Source: JBBAEA01 sp041656175
GTDB taxonomy: Bacteria; Myxococcota_A; Bradymonadia; UBA4248
DNA length: 64,000 nt
Direction of reading: 5' to 3'
NCBI GenBank assembly: GCA_041656175.1
Contig: JBBAEA010000002.1
Location: 1 to 64,000 of the forward strand
The position numbers and the translations under genes are program-made. Shown here piece by piece: positions 18,617 to 26,078 of the stretch. The stretch's first letter is position 1. Each line of letters starts with the position of its first letter. Below the pieces are notes generated by a model. That model saw nothing but the letters and a program-made list of their open reading frames with translations. It was not told where the DNA came from and did not search any database.

Positions 18617-18781
18617 CTACTTAATTTTGCCTTCTTTAAACCAAACATGCTTTTTGGCTACGGGATCATATTTTTTGAAGCGTAGTTTGTCGGGCGTATT
18701 CTTTTTATTCTTGGTTGTTGTATAAAAATAACCAGTACCTGCTTCGCTTGTGAGACGAATTTTTTCACGTATAGCTGCCAT
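18617..18781 (-). CDS. rpmG: 50S ribosomal protein L33
   Basis: Encodes 54 aa, starting [20 protein letters not shown] and ending WFKEGKIK, with the [17 protein letters not shown] core typical of L33. There is no CxxC pair, so this is the zinc-independent form. AAGGATAAAGAT precedes the ATG. It lies directly downstream of tRNA-Arg and tRNA-Pro and immediately upstream of hemW, so the four may be read as one transcript. Confidence 0.93.
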   Translation of the reverse strand: MAAIREKIRLTSEAGTGYFYTTTKNKKNTPDKLRFKKYDPVAKKHVWFKEGKIK

Positions 18782-18809
18782 ATCTTTATCCTTCCATTAA
18801 TAACGGGCG

Positions 18810-18883
18810 TACGCCCAGCAGGATTCGAACCTGCGACCCACGGCTTAGAAGGCCGTTGCTCTGTCCAACTGAGCTATGGGCGC
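18810..18883 (-). tRNA. tRNA-Arg (anticodon TCT)
   Basis: The reverse complement gives a 74-nt cloverleaf: acceptor GCGCCCA paired to TGGGCGT (G1-U72 wobble), an ACGGC/GCCGT anticodon stem with loop CTTCTAA, and the T-arm GCAGGTTCGAATCCTGC. The anticodon TCT reads AGA. CCA is not encoded. Confidence 0.95.
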
Positions 18884-18889
18884 ATGTGA

Positions 18890-18963
18890 TCGGGGCGATA
18901 GGATTCGAACCTACGGCTTCCTGCTCCCAAAGCAGGCGCGCTACCAGACTGCGCCACGCCCCG
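18890..18963 (-). tRNA. tRNA-Pro (anticodon TGG)
   Basis: The reverse complement gives a 74-nt cloverleaf: acceptor CGGGGCG/CGCCCCG, discriminator A, anticodon stem CCTGC/GCAGG with loop TTTGGGA, and a GTAGGTTCGAATCCTA T-arm. The anticodon TGG reads CCA. The C1-G72 pair is typical of bacterial tRNA-Pro. CCA is not encoded. Confidence 0.95.
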
Positions 18964-19030
18964 TTAGGTGCGTGCAGCTTTAAACTAAGTGCAAAGATTT
19001 TGCAAGTTTTTTCTTTTTTTTATGCGATGA

Positions 19031-19264
19031 GACCTTTGCACGGCTAGAAATTGTGAATTTAATTTTACAAATCCGATACAGTTTTAAACAAAATGAGACA
19101 TTTTGTAGAGAAATATACGCTGAAAATGCTAATAAAATAAGGCAGGATGACGATACAATGACATTTTATTCGAAAAGCGCTTAAAAGAGTGTTTTCTTTG
19201 GGGAAGGGGGGAAACATCTTTTCTTTGGCACAAAGAAAAGGGTTTCCCCCCGTGCAAAGCTCTC
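19031..19264 (+). repeat. Dispersed repeat family C, copy C2 (short form)
   Basis: About 235 bp from gacctttgcacgg to ccgtgcaaagctctc; these ends are inverted repeats of each other (ctttgcacgg / ccgtgcaaag). It lacks the optional module seen in C1 and C4. The internal hairpin is ggggggaaac...gtttcccccc. It occupies much of the 450-bp gap between tRNA-Pro and the Cys-repeat lipoprotein. Confidence 0.8.
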
Positions 19265-19323
19265 TAGTTATGTTAAGAGTCAAAAATCTTTCGCGTCACA
19301 TGCTGTTTGCTCACACAAAATTA

Positions 19324-19353
19324 TTGGATAAAGCTTAAATACTCGGCTAATAT
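19324..19353 (+). promoter_or_regulatory. Candidate sigma70-type promoter
   Basis: TTGGAT at 19324-19329 and TAATAT at 19348-19353 are separated by 18 bp, about 60 bp upstream of the ATG of the Cys-repeat lipoprotein gene. The match to the -35 and -10 consensus is moderate. No experimental support exists. Confidence 0.35.
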
Positions 19354-19413
19354 ATTGCACGTGGTAAAAGCCTATGCCTTTACTGCTCGAACACGCATAA
19401 AATAAGGAAAGAC

Positions 19414-21492
19414 ATGAAAAAAATTGCGTTTTATTTATCAATCATGCTTATTGGCGCATTTTCAACGATTAGTTGTAATGATCAAGGTGATAACAAAAGC
19501 TGCGACGACGTTGAGTGTGGAGCTGATGAAATCTGCGAAAAAGGAGAGTGCGTTCCCAATGAAGTAGATCTCTGCAAAGACGTCAGTTGCGATCCTAACC
19601 AGCACTGCGAAAAAGGAGAGTGCGTTCCCAATGAAGTAGATCCCTGCAAAGACGTCAGTTGCAATCCTAATCAGCACTGCGAAAATGGAGAGTGCGTTCC
19701 CAATGAAGTAGATCTTTGTAAAGACGTCAGTTGCGATCCTAACCAGCACTGCGAAAAAGGAGAGTGCGTCGATAATACTGAAAATCCTTGCAAAGACGTT
19801 AGTTGCGAAAAAGGCCAAAGATGTGTAGGGGGTACGTGCGTCGATAGCTGTACAGGCATTGTTTGTATTGACAATCACATTTGTAAAAACGGTGAGTGCG
19901 TTTTAGATAATGACAAACTTTGTGAGAATGTCACTTGTACGACAGGATTTCATTGTAGTGCGGGCGAGTGCGTAAAGATTGATCCTTGCGATGACGTATT
20001 GTGTGACCCTGGTTTTGTGTGCCAGTTGGGCAACTGCTACGACAAAGCCATCTTCCCTTGTCTCGGTGTAACTTGCCCCGATGATCAGGTCTGCGAAAGC
20101 GGCGTGTGCGTAGTCATAGATGAACACGTTGAATTTGAAGAACCCGTGGGCAATGTTGTACCTAACTGGGATTTTGAAGAGTGGGAGCTTAGTTCGCCTA
20201 CTTCATGGCATAGTTTTGGAATAGAGGTCGTTGTTAGTAAAAATACAAGTAATCCAAAATCAAAATTGGCTGCCGTTAACATTAATAATCCGCTCAAAAA
20301 TAACGCAAGACTAGAGTCTATCCCATTGACGCTTGATGTAGGGAAGTATTATTGCTCTGCTTGGCTTAAAGGCGAAGGCACGGTTTTATTGGGTGCACGC
20401 CTATCTGATACCGATAATCCTTCGAAGGGAAAATACAAATATAACTCAGAGACAGTATTAAATGGAAGTGGCCCTTATAAAGAGGTCTTCTTTAATTTTA
20501 CTGTCGATGCGACCATTCAAAAGGTAACGATTCTCATTACCGTAAAGAACACGAGCGGAATGAATGTTAACGTTGATGCCATTTCTTGTGTTCGTGCCGC
20601 TGGAAATTGTGACAACGTAACTTGCAAAGAATGGGAAGAATGCCGAGAATATGATGGTAGCTGTCGACCAAAAATAAGTCGCTGTAATACGGCAGATGAC
20701 TGCAGCGAGTGGCAGACTTGTGACGCCAACCATTATTGTGTACTCGCCGAGGGGCGCTGCAAAAGTACAGTGGATTGTGATGAAAATAGTGATAAGCCAA
20801 AATGTGATGTCAAAACCAAAATTTGTGTTGCTGGCGATCCTTGTGAAGGGGTAACGTGCGACGAGTGGAAAACGTGTCAACGCGCATCTGGCTTGTGTGT
20901 ACTCGATGAAAATCGCTGTATTACATCAAAGGATTGCCTCAAAGATAAACCTGCATGCGATGTTACGACGCACACTTGTCAGGACTCTACACACGATTGT
21001 AACATCTTCCCCAACGGTGGTTTCGAAAAATGGGATGACTATTATATACCGTATCACGGCGATAATTACCTTCCCGATTTTTGGTATGGTTTATTTGATC
21101 ATCTATGGGACAATAAATACAACTCGGAAATTGATCCCAAAAATATTAAGCAGTACACGACGTCCGTGCACTCTGGGAATTATGCCATGCAAATCATTTT
21201 CACAGAGTTTGTAGCAGATCGCTTAGCTTCCGATGAATTTGATATTCCACCAGGTGCGTATACATGCTCTTATTGGGTTCGAGGTAAAGGGACGTTACGT
21301 CACCGCAGCTATTCTTCAGGTGGCGAATCTCCGTACACGGACTTTTACCAAATTGATACCGATAAGTGGCAACGTGTAGAATTTAATGCGCCTGGCAATG
21401 TTCGAGAATTTAGACTTATCCTGTACGTTAGCCAAACTGATGCGAGTAAAGATCACGTACAGATCGACGACGTTGTCTGCACTAAAAACTAA
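19414..21492 (+). CDS. Secreted Cys-rich repeat lipoprotein with two jelly-roll-like domains
   Basis: Encodes 692 aa. Its lipoprotein signal (MLIGAFSTISC) is followed by about nine EGF-like Cys-rich units of the pattern CxxVxCxxxxxCxxGxCV. Four of these are near-identical 24-aa repeats (72 bp each; C-K-D-V-S-C ... C-V-P-N-E-V-D). Two beta-sandwich regions at about 250-395 and 530-692 share NxxFExW at the start and end in a DD/DA-x-x-C motif; they resemble carbohydrate-binding (CBM4/9-like) modules. A second Cys-rich block lies between them (about 395-525). It is probably displayed on the outer membrane for surface binding. AAGGAAAGAC precedes the ATG. A hairpin terminator follows. No catalytic domain is visible. 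Confidence 0.7.
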   Translation: MKKIAFYLSIMLIGAFSTISCNDQGDNKSCDDVECGADEICEKGECVPNEVDLCKDVSCDPNQHCEKGECVPNEVDPCKDVSCNPNQHCENGECVPNEVDLCKDVSCDPNQHCEKGECVDNTENPCKDVSCEKGQRCVGGTCVDSCTGIVCIDNHICKNGECVLDNDKLCENVTCTTGFHCSAGECVKIDPCDDVLCDPGFVCQLGNCYDKAIFPCLGVTCPDDQVCESGVCVVIDEHVEFEEPVGNVVPNWDFEEWELSSPTSWHSFGIEVVVSKNTSNPKSKLAAVNINNPLKNNARLESIPLTLDVGKYYCSAWLKGEGTVLLGARLSDTDNPSKGKYKYNSETVLNGSGPYKEVFFNFTVDATIQKVTILITVKNTSGMNVNVDAISCVRAAGNCDNVTCKEWEECREYDGSCRPKISRCNTADDCSEWQTCDANHYCVLAEGRCKSTVDCDENSDKPKCDVKTKICVAGDPCEGVTCDEWKTCQRASGLCVLDENRCITSKDCLKDKPACDVTTHTCQDSTHDCNIFPNGGFEKWDDYYIPYHGDNYLPDFWYGLFDHLWDNKYNSEIDPKNIKQYTTSVHSGNYAMQIIFTEFVADRLASDEFDIPPGAYTCSYWVRGKGTLRHRSYSSGGESPYTDFYQIDTDKWQRVEFNAPGNVREFRLILYVSQTDASKDHVQIDDVVCTKN
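19534..19767 (+). repeat. 72-bp in-frame tandem repeat
   Basis: Units begin at 19534, 19606, 19678 and 19750 and are nearly identical over 72 bp. They encode the 24-residue Cys-rich unit of the surface lipoprotein. Differences between units are few, which suggests recent expansion by slippage or recombination. Confidence 0.85.
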
Positions 21493-21503
21493 TTTCACGC
21501 AAA

Positions 21504-21557
21504 GCCCAACACCTTGATTGCAGCCTTTTACGCTAAGCAACGTGTTGGGCGTTTTTG
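21504..21557 (+). terminator. Hairpin terminator after the Cys-repeat lipoprotein
   Basis: A 9-bp stem gcccaacac / gtgttgggc with a 29-nt loop is followed by gtttttgc. It starts 12 bp after the lipoprotein stop codon and precedes ugd. The loop is longer than usual, so its efficiency is uncertain. Confidence 0.6.
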
Positions 21558-21613
21558 CATGCTTTGTTTGTTAAAAATATTGATTTTTGCTTAACCAAAG
21601 GAAGGGATTGAAA

Positions 21614-22972
21614 ATGCAAGTTATAGTCATCGGTGTTGGATATGTGGGTCTCAATACTGCAGCAGCCCTAGCTTACTTAGGACATGACGTTCTTGGTATT
21701 GATAACGATGCGAAGAAAGTCGCCATGTTACAAAATCGCCGACCACCCATTAGCGAAGAGGGCTTAGAGGAACTTTTGGCTCTCGACCTCAAACTCAAAT
21801 TTAGCCAAGAACTCGCCGTTGGCCTTGATAATGCCGACGTCATCTTTATCGCGGTTGGCACGCCATCGCGCGAGGATGGAAGTGCTAATATTGACTACGT
21901 ATACGACGCTGCCCGAGAACTAGGTCAAAAGCTCAAACCCAGTAAAGATCAGTGCATTGTGCTAAAATCCACCGTCCCCATCGGCGTCAATGAGCATGTC
22001 GAGTCGCTGATACGAAAAGCCGTTGTGGAACGTGGATATGACGATGCCCTGCTGCACTTTGCCTCTAGCCCCGAGTTTTTGCGCGAAGGCAGAGCATTGT
22101 CGGATACCTTTTACCCCGATCGCATCTTAATCGGCACCGATGATGATTATGCCTTCAATATTTTGGAAAAACTCTACAAACGGATTATTTCACGAGATTT
22201 CGCGCATCCGTCGTTTTTGGAAGCTCTCAAAGAACTGCCCAATAGCCAAATAATTCGCAGCGATCGCGTGTCAGCTGAAATGATAAAATACGCCTCAAAC
22301 GCGTTTTTAGCGCTAAAGATTAGTTTTATCAATGAAATTTCCGTTCTTTGTGAGGCGCTAGGCGCTGATGTGAACGATGTAAGTAAGGGTATGGGCCTAG
22401 ATCGACGCATTGCTCCCTACTTCCTTAAAGCTGGTTTAGGCTGGGGTGGTTCTTGCTTCCCCAAAGACACGCTTGCCCTCATGAGTATGGCGGAGGATTA
22501 CGGTATTGAGCTCCCATTGATCGAAGGAGCACGGCGAGTAAATGAAGAACAACTCACGCGTGTGGTGCGCAAGGTGCAGGCTGAATTAAAGACCTTAGCG
22601 GGTAAGAAAATTGCCGTTTTGGGTATCAGTTTTAAGCCTCTAACCGATGATGTACGAAACAGCCCTGCTGTAGATTTGGCCATGCAATTACGCGATTTGG
22701 GTGCAGACGTTTTTATGCACGATCCCGTTGGTGTGAGCAATGCGCGCGCCGTATACGGCGATACGGGCTTACACTTTTGCGATAGCGTTCAAGAGCTCTG
22801 CACTGACTCCGTTTGCAGCATACTCGCCACCGACTGGAACGAATACCGCAGACTCGATTTTGCCGACTTAGCTAAGCGTACGAAGCAGCCCATTATGGTC
22901 GATGCGAGAAATTTTTTGGATCGCGACACCGTCGAAGAGAGCGGTTGGTACTACCTCGGGTTTGGGCGCTAA
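21614..22972 (+). CDS. ugd: UDP-glucose 6-dehydrogenase
   Basis: Encodes 452 aa. It oxidises UDP-glucose to UDP-glucuronate with NAD, supplying precursors for capsule, lipopolysaccharide or exopolysaccharide. The N-terminal Rossmann loop is VIGVGYVGLNTAAALA. VGTPSREDGSANIDY, SSPEFLREGRALSDTFYPDR and the active-site stretch GLGWGGSCFPKDTLAL (catalytic Cys) follow. The C-terminal NAD-like domain begins at KKIAVLGISFKPLTDDVRNS. ATG 21614 is preferred over 21587 because AAGGGATTGAAA precedes it. No other sugar-nucleotide genes are adjacent. Confidence 0.97.
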   Translation: MQVIVIGVGYVGLNTAAALAYLGHDVLGIDNDAKKVAMLQNRRPPISEEGLEELLALDLKLKFSQELAVGLDNADVIFIAVGTPSREDGSANIDYVYDAARELGQKLKPSKDQCIVLKSTVPIGVNEHVESLIRKAVVERGYDDALLHFASSPEFLREGRALSDTFYPDRILIGTDDDYAFNILEKLYKRIISRDFAHPSFLEALKELPNSQIIRSDRVSAEMIKYASNAFLALKISFINEISVLCEALGADVNDVSKGMGLDRRIAPYFLKAGLGWGGSCFPKDTLALMSMAEDYGIELPLIEGARRVNEEQLTRVVRKVQAELKTLAGKKIAVLGISFKPLTDDVRNSPAVDLAMQLRDLGADVFMHDPVGVSNARAVYGDTGLHFCDSVQELCTDSVCSILATDWNEYRRLDFADLAKRTKQPIMVDARNFLDRDTVEESGWYYLGFGR

Positions 22973-23117
22973 GATTGCTTTGATTTATGGGGGCTAGCGC
23001 CCCACTCAGCATGCTGAACTGATTATTTTATTCGATGATGCCGATGAGCGAACTTTATCGTTGCCCAAGCACAGCGCTCTTTTGGCGCCGTGCTGAGGAA
23101 GAACCTTGCTGCTAGCA

Positions 23118-24481
23118 CTACAGATCCGTGATCCGTCCTAAAAATATCAGCGCCTTGGATTTGGTGTCGACAATGGCAAAGAGGAAGGGTCTATCGACAA
23201 TAAATTTGATGATTTCGCGAGCTTTTTCAATATCGCTCTTAGCGGTTCGCGGTTTATTGAGCACAACGGCGGTGGCCGCCGCCGCTTCGGCGCCAGCTTC
23301 ATCAATTTCGACAAAGGCTTTATGAAAGATGTTACTGATGTAGAGCTCTTTTTTTCCAGTCATGCCGCTAAAAATCGGCGGCAGCATCCGAGAATGCCAA
23401 TAGTGCGCCAAGTGTCTCAAGCATTCCTTTGCCATCAACCTTCAATTCTTGGCGAAACTTTGGCAAAGCCAGTTTCACGAAGCGCATTTGCTTCCTATTG
23501 AGCATCATGCGGAAGTCTTCAGCCTTTAGCTCATCTTCGAGGTTTGCGAGTGCATAGCCCTCATTCGGTAGAACAAGCAACATGGACAGTGGAGAATTCT
23601 TGTAGTAAAGGGTAAGTGCCTTGTAGTTCCTCCCAATAAAGACTTCCATGTTGTCGAGCCTGTGCATGGTCGGAACCTTTTTTTTGTTGCGCAGACCTTT
23701 GAAGCTCTCGTTGCGGGTCTCTGACTTCTTAAACGGTATCTCCCACGGTGCTTTGAGGTAGATCGCGTTGACCAAAACCATGCGTGTGTATTCATCAATA
23801 CTTCCGCTAGGCAAGAGACCTTGGATTTTGTTACTCGTCTTTTCGGCCACCCAACGATTGATCTTTTGGCGACTAGGCTCTGGGGCAGCTTCGAAATCAA
23901 GGGGTTCAATGGCGATGCGGTAGTTTGCTTTGAGTCCCTCCATGAATTCAGGCAAAAAGGAGTAGCGTTTGGCGGGATAAATCTTATTGGCAATGCGCAG
24001 CAGAACCCCCTTAGCGGGTGCATCAAAGATACTTTTTTCAATCTGGAGACTAAGCGCATCCCTGTTGGCGCTATCCCGCTCAAAACCCATGGTTGTTAAG
24101 CAGTTCTGCGCGTGTCTCTCCCCGAGCTCCCGTAATCGTCATGCCCATGGCACGCTCAAAGGAATAGGGCGAGAAGACGACATTTTTCCCTGCGGGAAAA
24201 GTCTTAAGCGCTTGCCAAGCAAAGCGATTATTGGCATCAACCCACTCATCGATAGAGCCATCAAGCAAATGAGCTTCAGCCGAAGGCTCCTCAACAGCCT
24301 GCTGAGCTACGTCGTCTTTGTCTTTTTCCTCTACTTCTTCTTTTACTTCGTCTTTGGCTGCTCCCTGTGCAGAATCAATGGAATTATTGCCGGTTGCAGG
24401 CTGTTCTGCCTTGGGTTGGCAGGCAAAAAACCATAGAGAACACAAAAGGGATAAGCACAAAATGAAATAGTATCGCTGCAT
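23118..24481 (-). pseudogene. Serpin-family lipoprotein, interrupted by two frameshifts
   Basis: Three pieces in successive frames rebuild one serpin of about 450 aa. The N-part has a lipoprotein signal (LLCSLWFFAC), an acidic linker and NVVFSPYSFERAMGMT. The middle part has LVNAIYLKAPWEIPFKKSET and LSMLLVLPNEGYAL. The C-part has NIFHKAFVEIDEAGAEAAAA and VDRPFLFAIVDTKSKALIFLG. The reactive-loop hinge EAGAEAAAATA fits inhibitory serpins. Both shifts need removal of one T from a short T run on the coding strand (near 24082-24085 and 23370-23374). It is either a decaying gene or two homopolymer sequence errors. The ATG at 24481 has AGGAGTGAAT upstream. Confidence 0.8.
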
Positions 24482-24624
24482 ATTCACTCCTAAAGCTAGC
24501 ACACAAAACCGTCGATTAATGATCGCCTATTGATTGCGTTGTAGTCCAGTAGTAACGCCTTAGCCAAATTGTCGATTGGGATGGCGCATTTAGCGACGTG
24601 TTTTGCACTTATGGCTTCCAGCTT

Positions 24625-24770
24625 TGGGGGTAGCGCGGGATCGCTGAGCAAAAGACGCTACAAGCGCACAAAATGCGATGGATGCGCGATTAGCAAATAC
24701 ATCGCATTTTGTATTGCGCTTGTTGTCGAATTTTGCGAAGAAGCCCGCGCGTAGGGGGCTGCGCCCCCAC
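24625..24770. repeat. Dispersed palindromic repeat family B, copy B4
   Basis: About 145 bp in the 422-bp gap between the serpin gene and malK. The ends are gggggtagcgcgggatcg and agcccgcgcgtaggggg, inverted relative to B1. The inner arms caagcgcacaaaatgcgatg / catcgcattttgtattgcgc pair with few mismatches. The rest of the gap shows no gene. Confidence 0.8.
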
Positions 24771-24903
24771 AAAAAAATGAAAATGATGCCACCGCTAATT
24801 TCTATTGTAGCAAAACCTTGTACAAGGGCTAAGGATTTCATACAATCGTGGTGTTTTTCGGATGCCGTGGAGGCGTTCTGCTATACAATATAATGAGGTC
24901 AAG

Positions 24904-26028
24904 ATGGCTGGACTTTCGCTTAAAAAGATCGTGAAGCGCTATGGGAATCAGGAACCTACGCTGCGGGGGATTGATTTAGAGATTCGTGATGGGGAGTTTT
25001 TGGTGCTGGTAGGGCCGAGTGGTTGTGGCAAGTCGACGCTGCTGCGTACGATTGCGGGGCTGGAGTCGATTACGGATGGGGAGCTGCGGATTGGGGAGCG
25101 CGTGGTCAATCAGGTTGCGCCTAAGGATCGCGATATTGCGATGGTGTTTCAGAGCTATGCGCTGTATCCGCATATGACAATTCGGCGCAATATGAGTTTT
25201 GGCTTGGAGGTGCGGCGCGAACCGAAGGAAAAGATTGAGGCGCTTGTGAATGATGCCGCGCAGATGCTGGGCTTGGTGGAGCATTTGGACAAGTTGCCCA
25301 AGATGCTTTCGGGGGGGCAGCGACAGCGAGTGGCGATGGGACGGGCGATTGTGCGCCGGCCAAAAGCGTTTCTTTTTGATGAGCCCTTGAGCAATCTTGA
25401 TGCGGCGCTGCGAACGCAAATGCGCGTTGAAATTAGGCGCTTGCATCGCAAGCTTAAAACGACAATTATTTACGTAACGCATGATCAAATCGAGGCGATG
25501 ACGCTGGCGGATCGTATCGCGGTTTTGGAGGGGGGGCATTTGCAGCAGGTGGGAACGCCGCTTGAGCTATTTTTAACGCCAAATAATAAGTTCGTTGCGG
25601 GTTTCATTGGAAGCCCGGCGATGAATTTTGTGCCAGCGACGGTTTTTGTTAAAGAGCAACGCGCCTTTGTTCGTATCAATGCGAAGTCTTCTATTGAACT
25701 CGGGGAATCTGTAGCGAGCAAGGTCGAGGATGATCAAGATGTTATTTTGGGCATTCGCCCGCAAGATGTGGTGTTGGGCAACGAAACGCACCCTGTAAAT
25801 TTGTATGTCAAGGTCGATGTTGTTGAAACTCTAGGTTGGGAGAGCCATGTGCACTTTAGGCTAGGGGATGCGCCGTTTTTGGCGGTGCTGGAGGCGCAGT
25901 CGGCCGCAGCGTTTAAGGTCGATGAGGAGATTGGTCTGCACGTCCCGACTTCGGCGGTTCACTTGTTTAACACCGAAACCCACGTCGCGATTGCTCATGG
26001 AGACGTGGCTGAGCCAGAGGATGCGTAA
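24904..26028 (+). CDS. malK: Maltose/maltodextrin-type ABC transporter ATPase
   Basis: Encodes 374 aa. It energises sugar import from the cytoplasmic face. The Walker A is GPSGCGKST, the Q-loop follows VFQSYALYPHM, the ABC signature is LSGGQRQRVAMGRAI, the Walker B is AFLFDEPLSNLD, and the H-loop is VTHDQIEAMTL. The C-terminal TOBE/OB region from about residue 240 (GSPAMNFVPATV, GIRPQDV) is typical of the MalK/UgpC group. GAGGTCAAG sets the ATG at 24904. The gene heads an operon with the malE-malF fusion and malG. UgpC-type substrates cannot be excluded from sequence alone. Confidence 0.93.
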   Translation: MAGLSLKKIVKRYGNQEPTLRGIDLEIRDGEFLVLVGPSGCGKSTLLRTIAGLESITDGELRIGERVVNQVAPKDRDIAMVFQSYALYPHMTIRRNMSFGLEVRREPKEKIEALVNDAAQMLGLVEHLDKLPKMLSGGQRQRVAMGRAIVRRPKAFLFDEPLSNLDAALRTQMRVEIRRLHRKLKTTIIYVTHDQIEAMTLADRIAVLEGGHLQQVGTPLELFLTPNNKFVAGFIGSPAMNFVPATVFVKEQRAFVRINAKSSIELGESVASKVEDDQDVILGIRPQDVVLGNETHPVNLYVKVDVVETLGWESHVHFRLGDAPFLAVLEAQSAAAFKVDEEIGLHVPTSAVHLFNTETHVAIAHGDVAEPEDA

Positions 26029-26078
26029 AGCGTCTTATTCGTTGGATGCTCATGTAACTTTTACACCAAGGAGTGATA

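Noticed and set aside
19462..19878. 138-codon minus-strand frame opposite the Cys-repeat lipoprotein
   Set aside because: It reflects the 72-bp repeat read in reverse; codon pattern favours the plus strand.
24976..25539. 187-codon minus-strand frame opposite malK
   Set aside because: It is a shadow of malK and shows no ribosome site or family motif.
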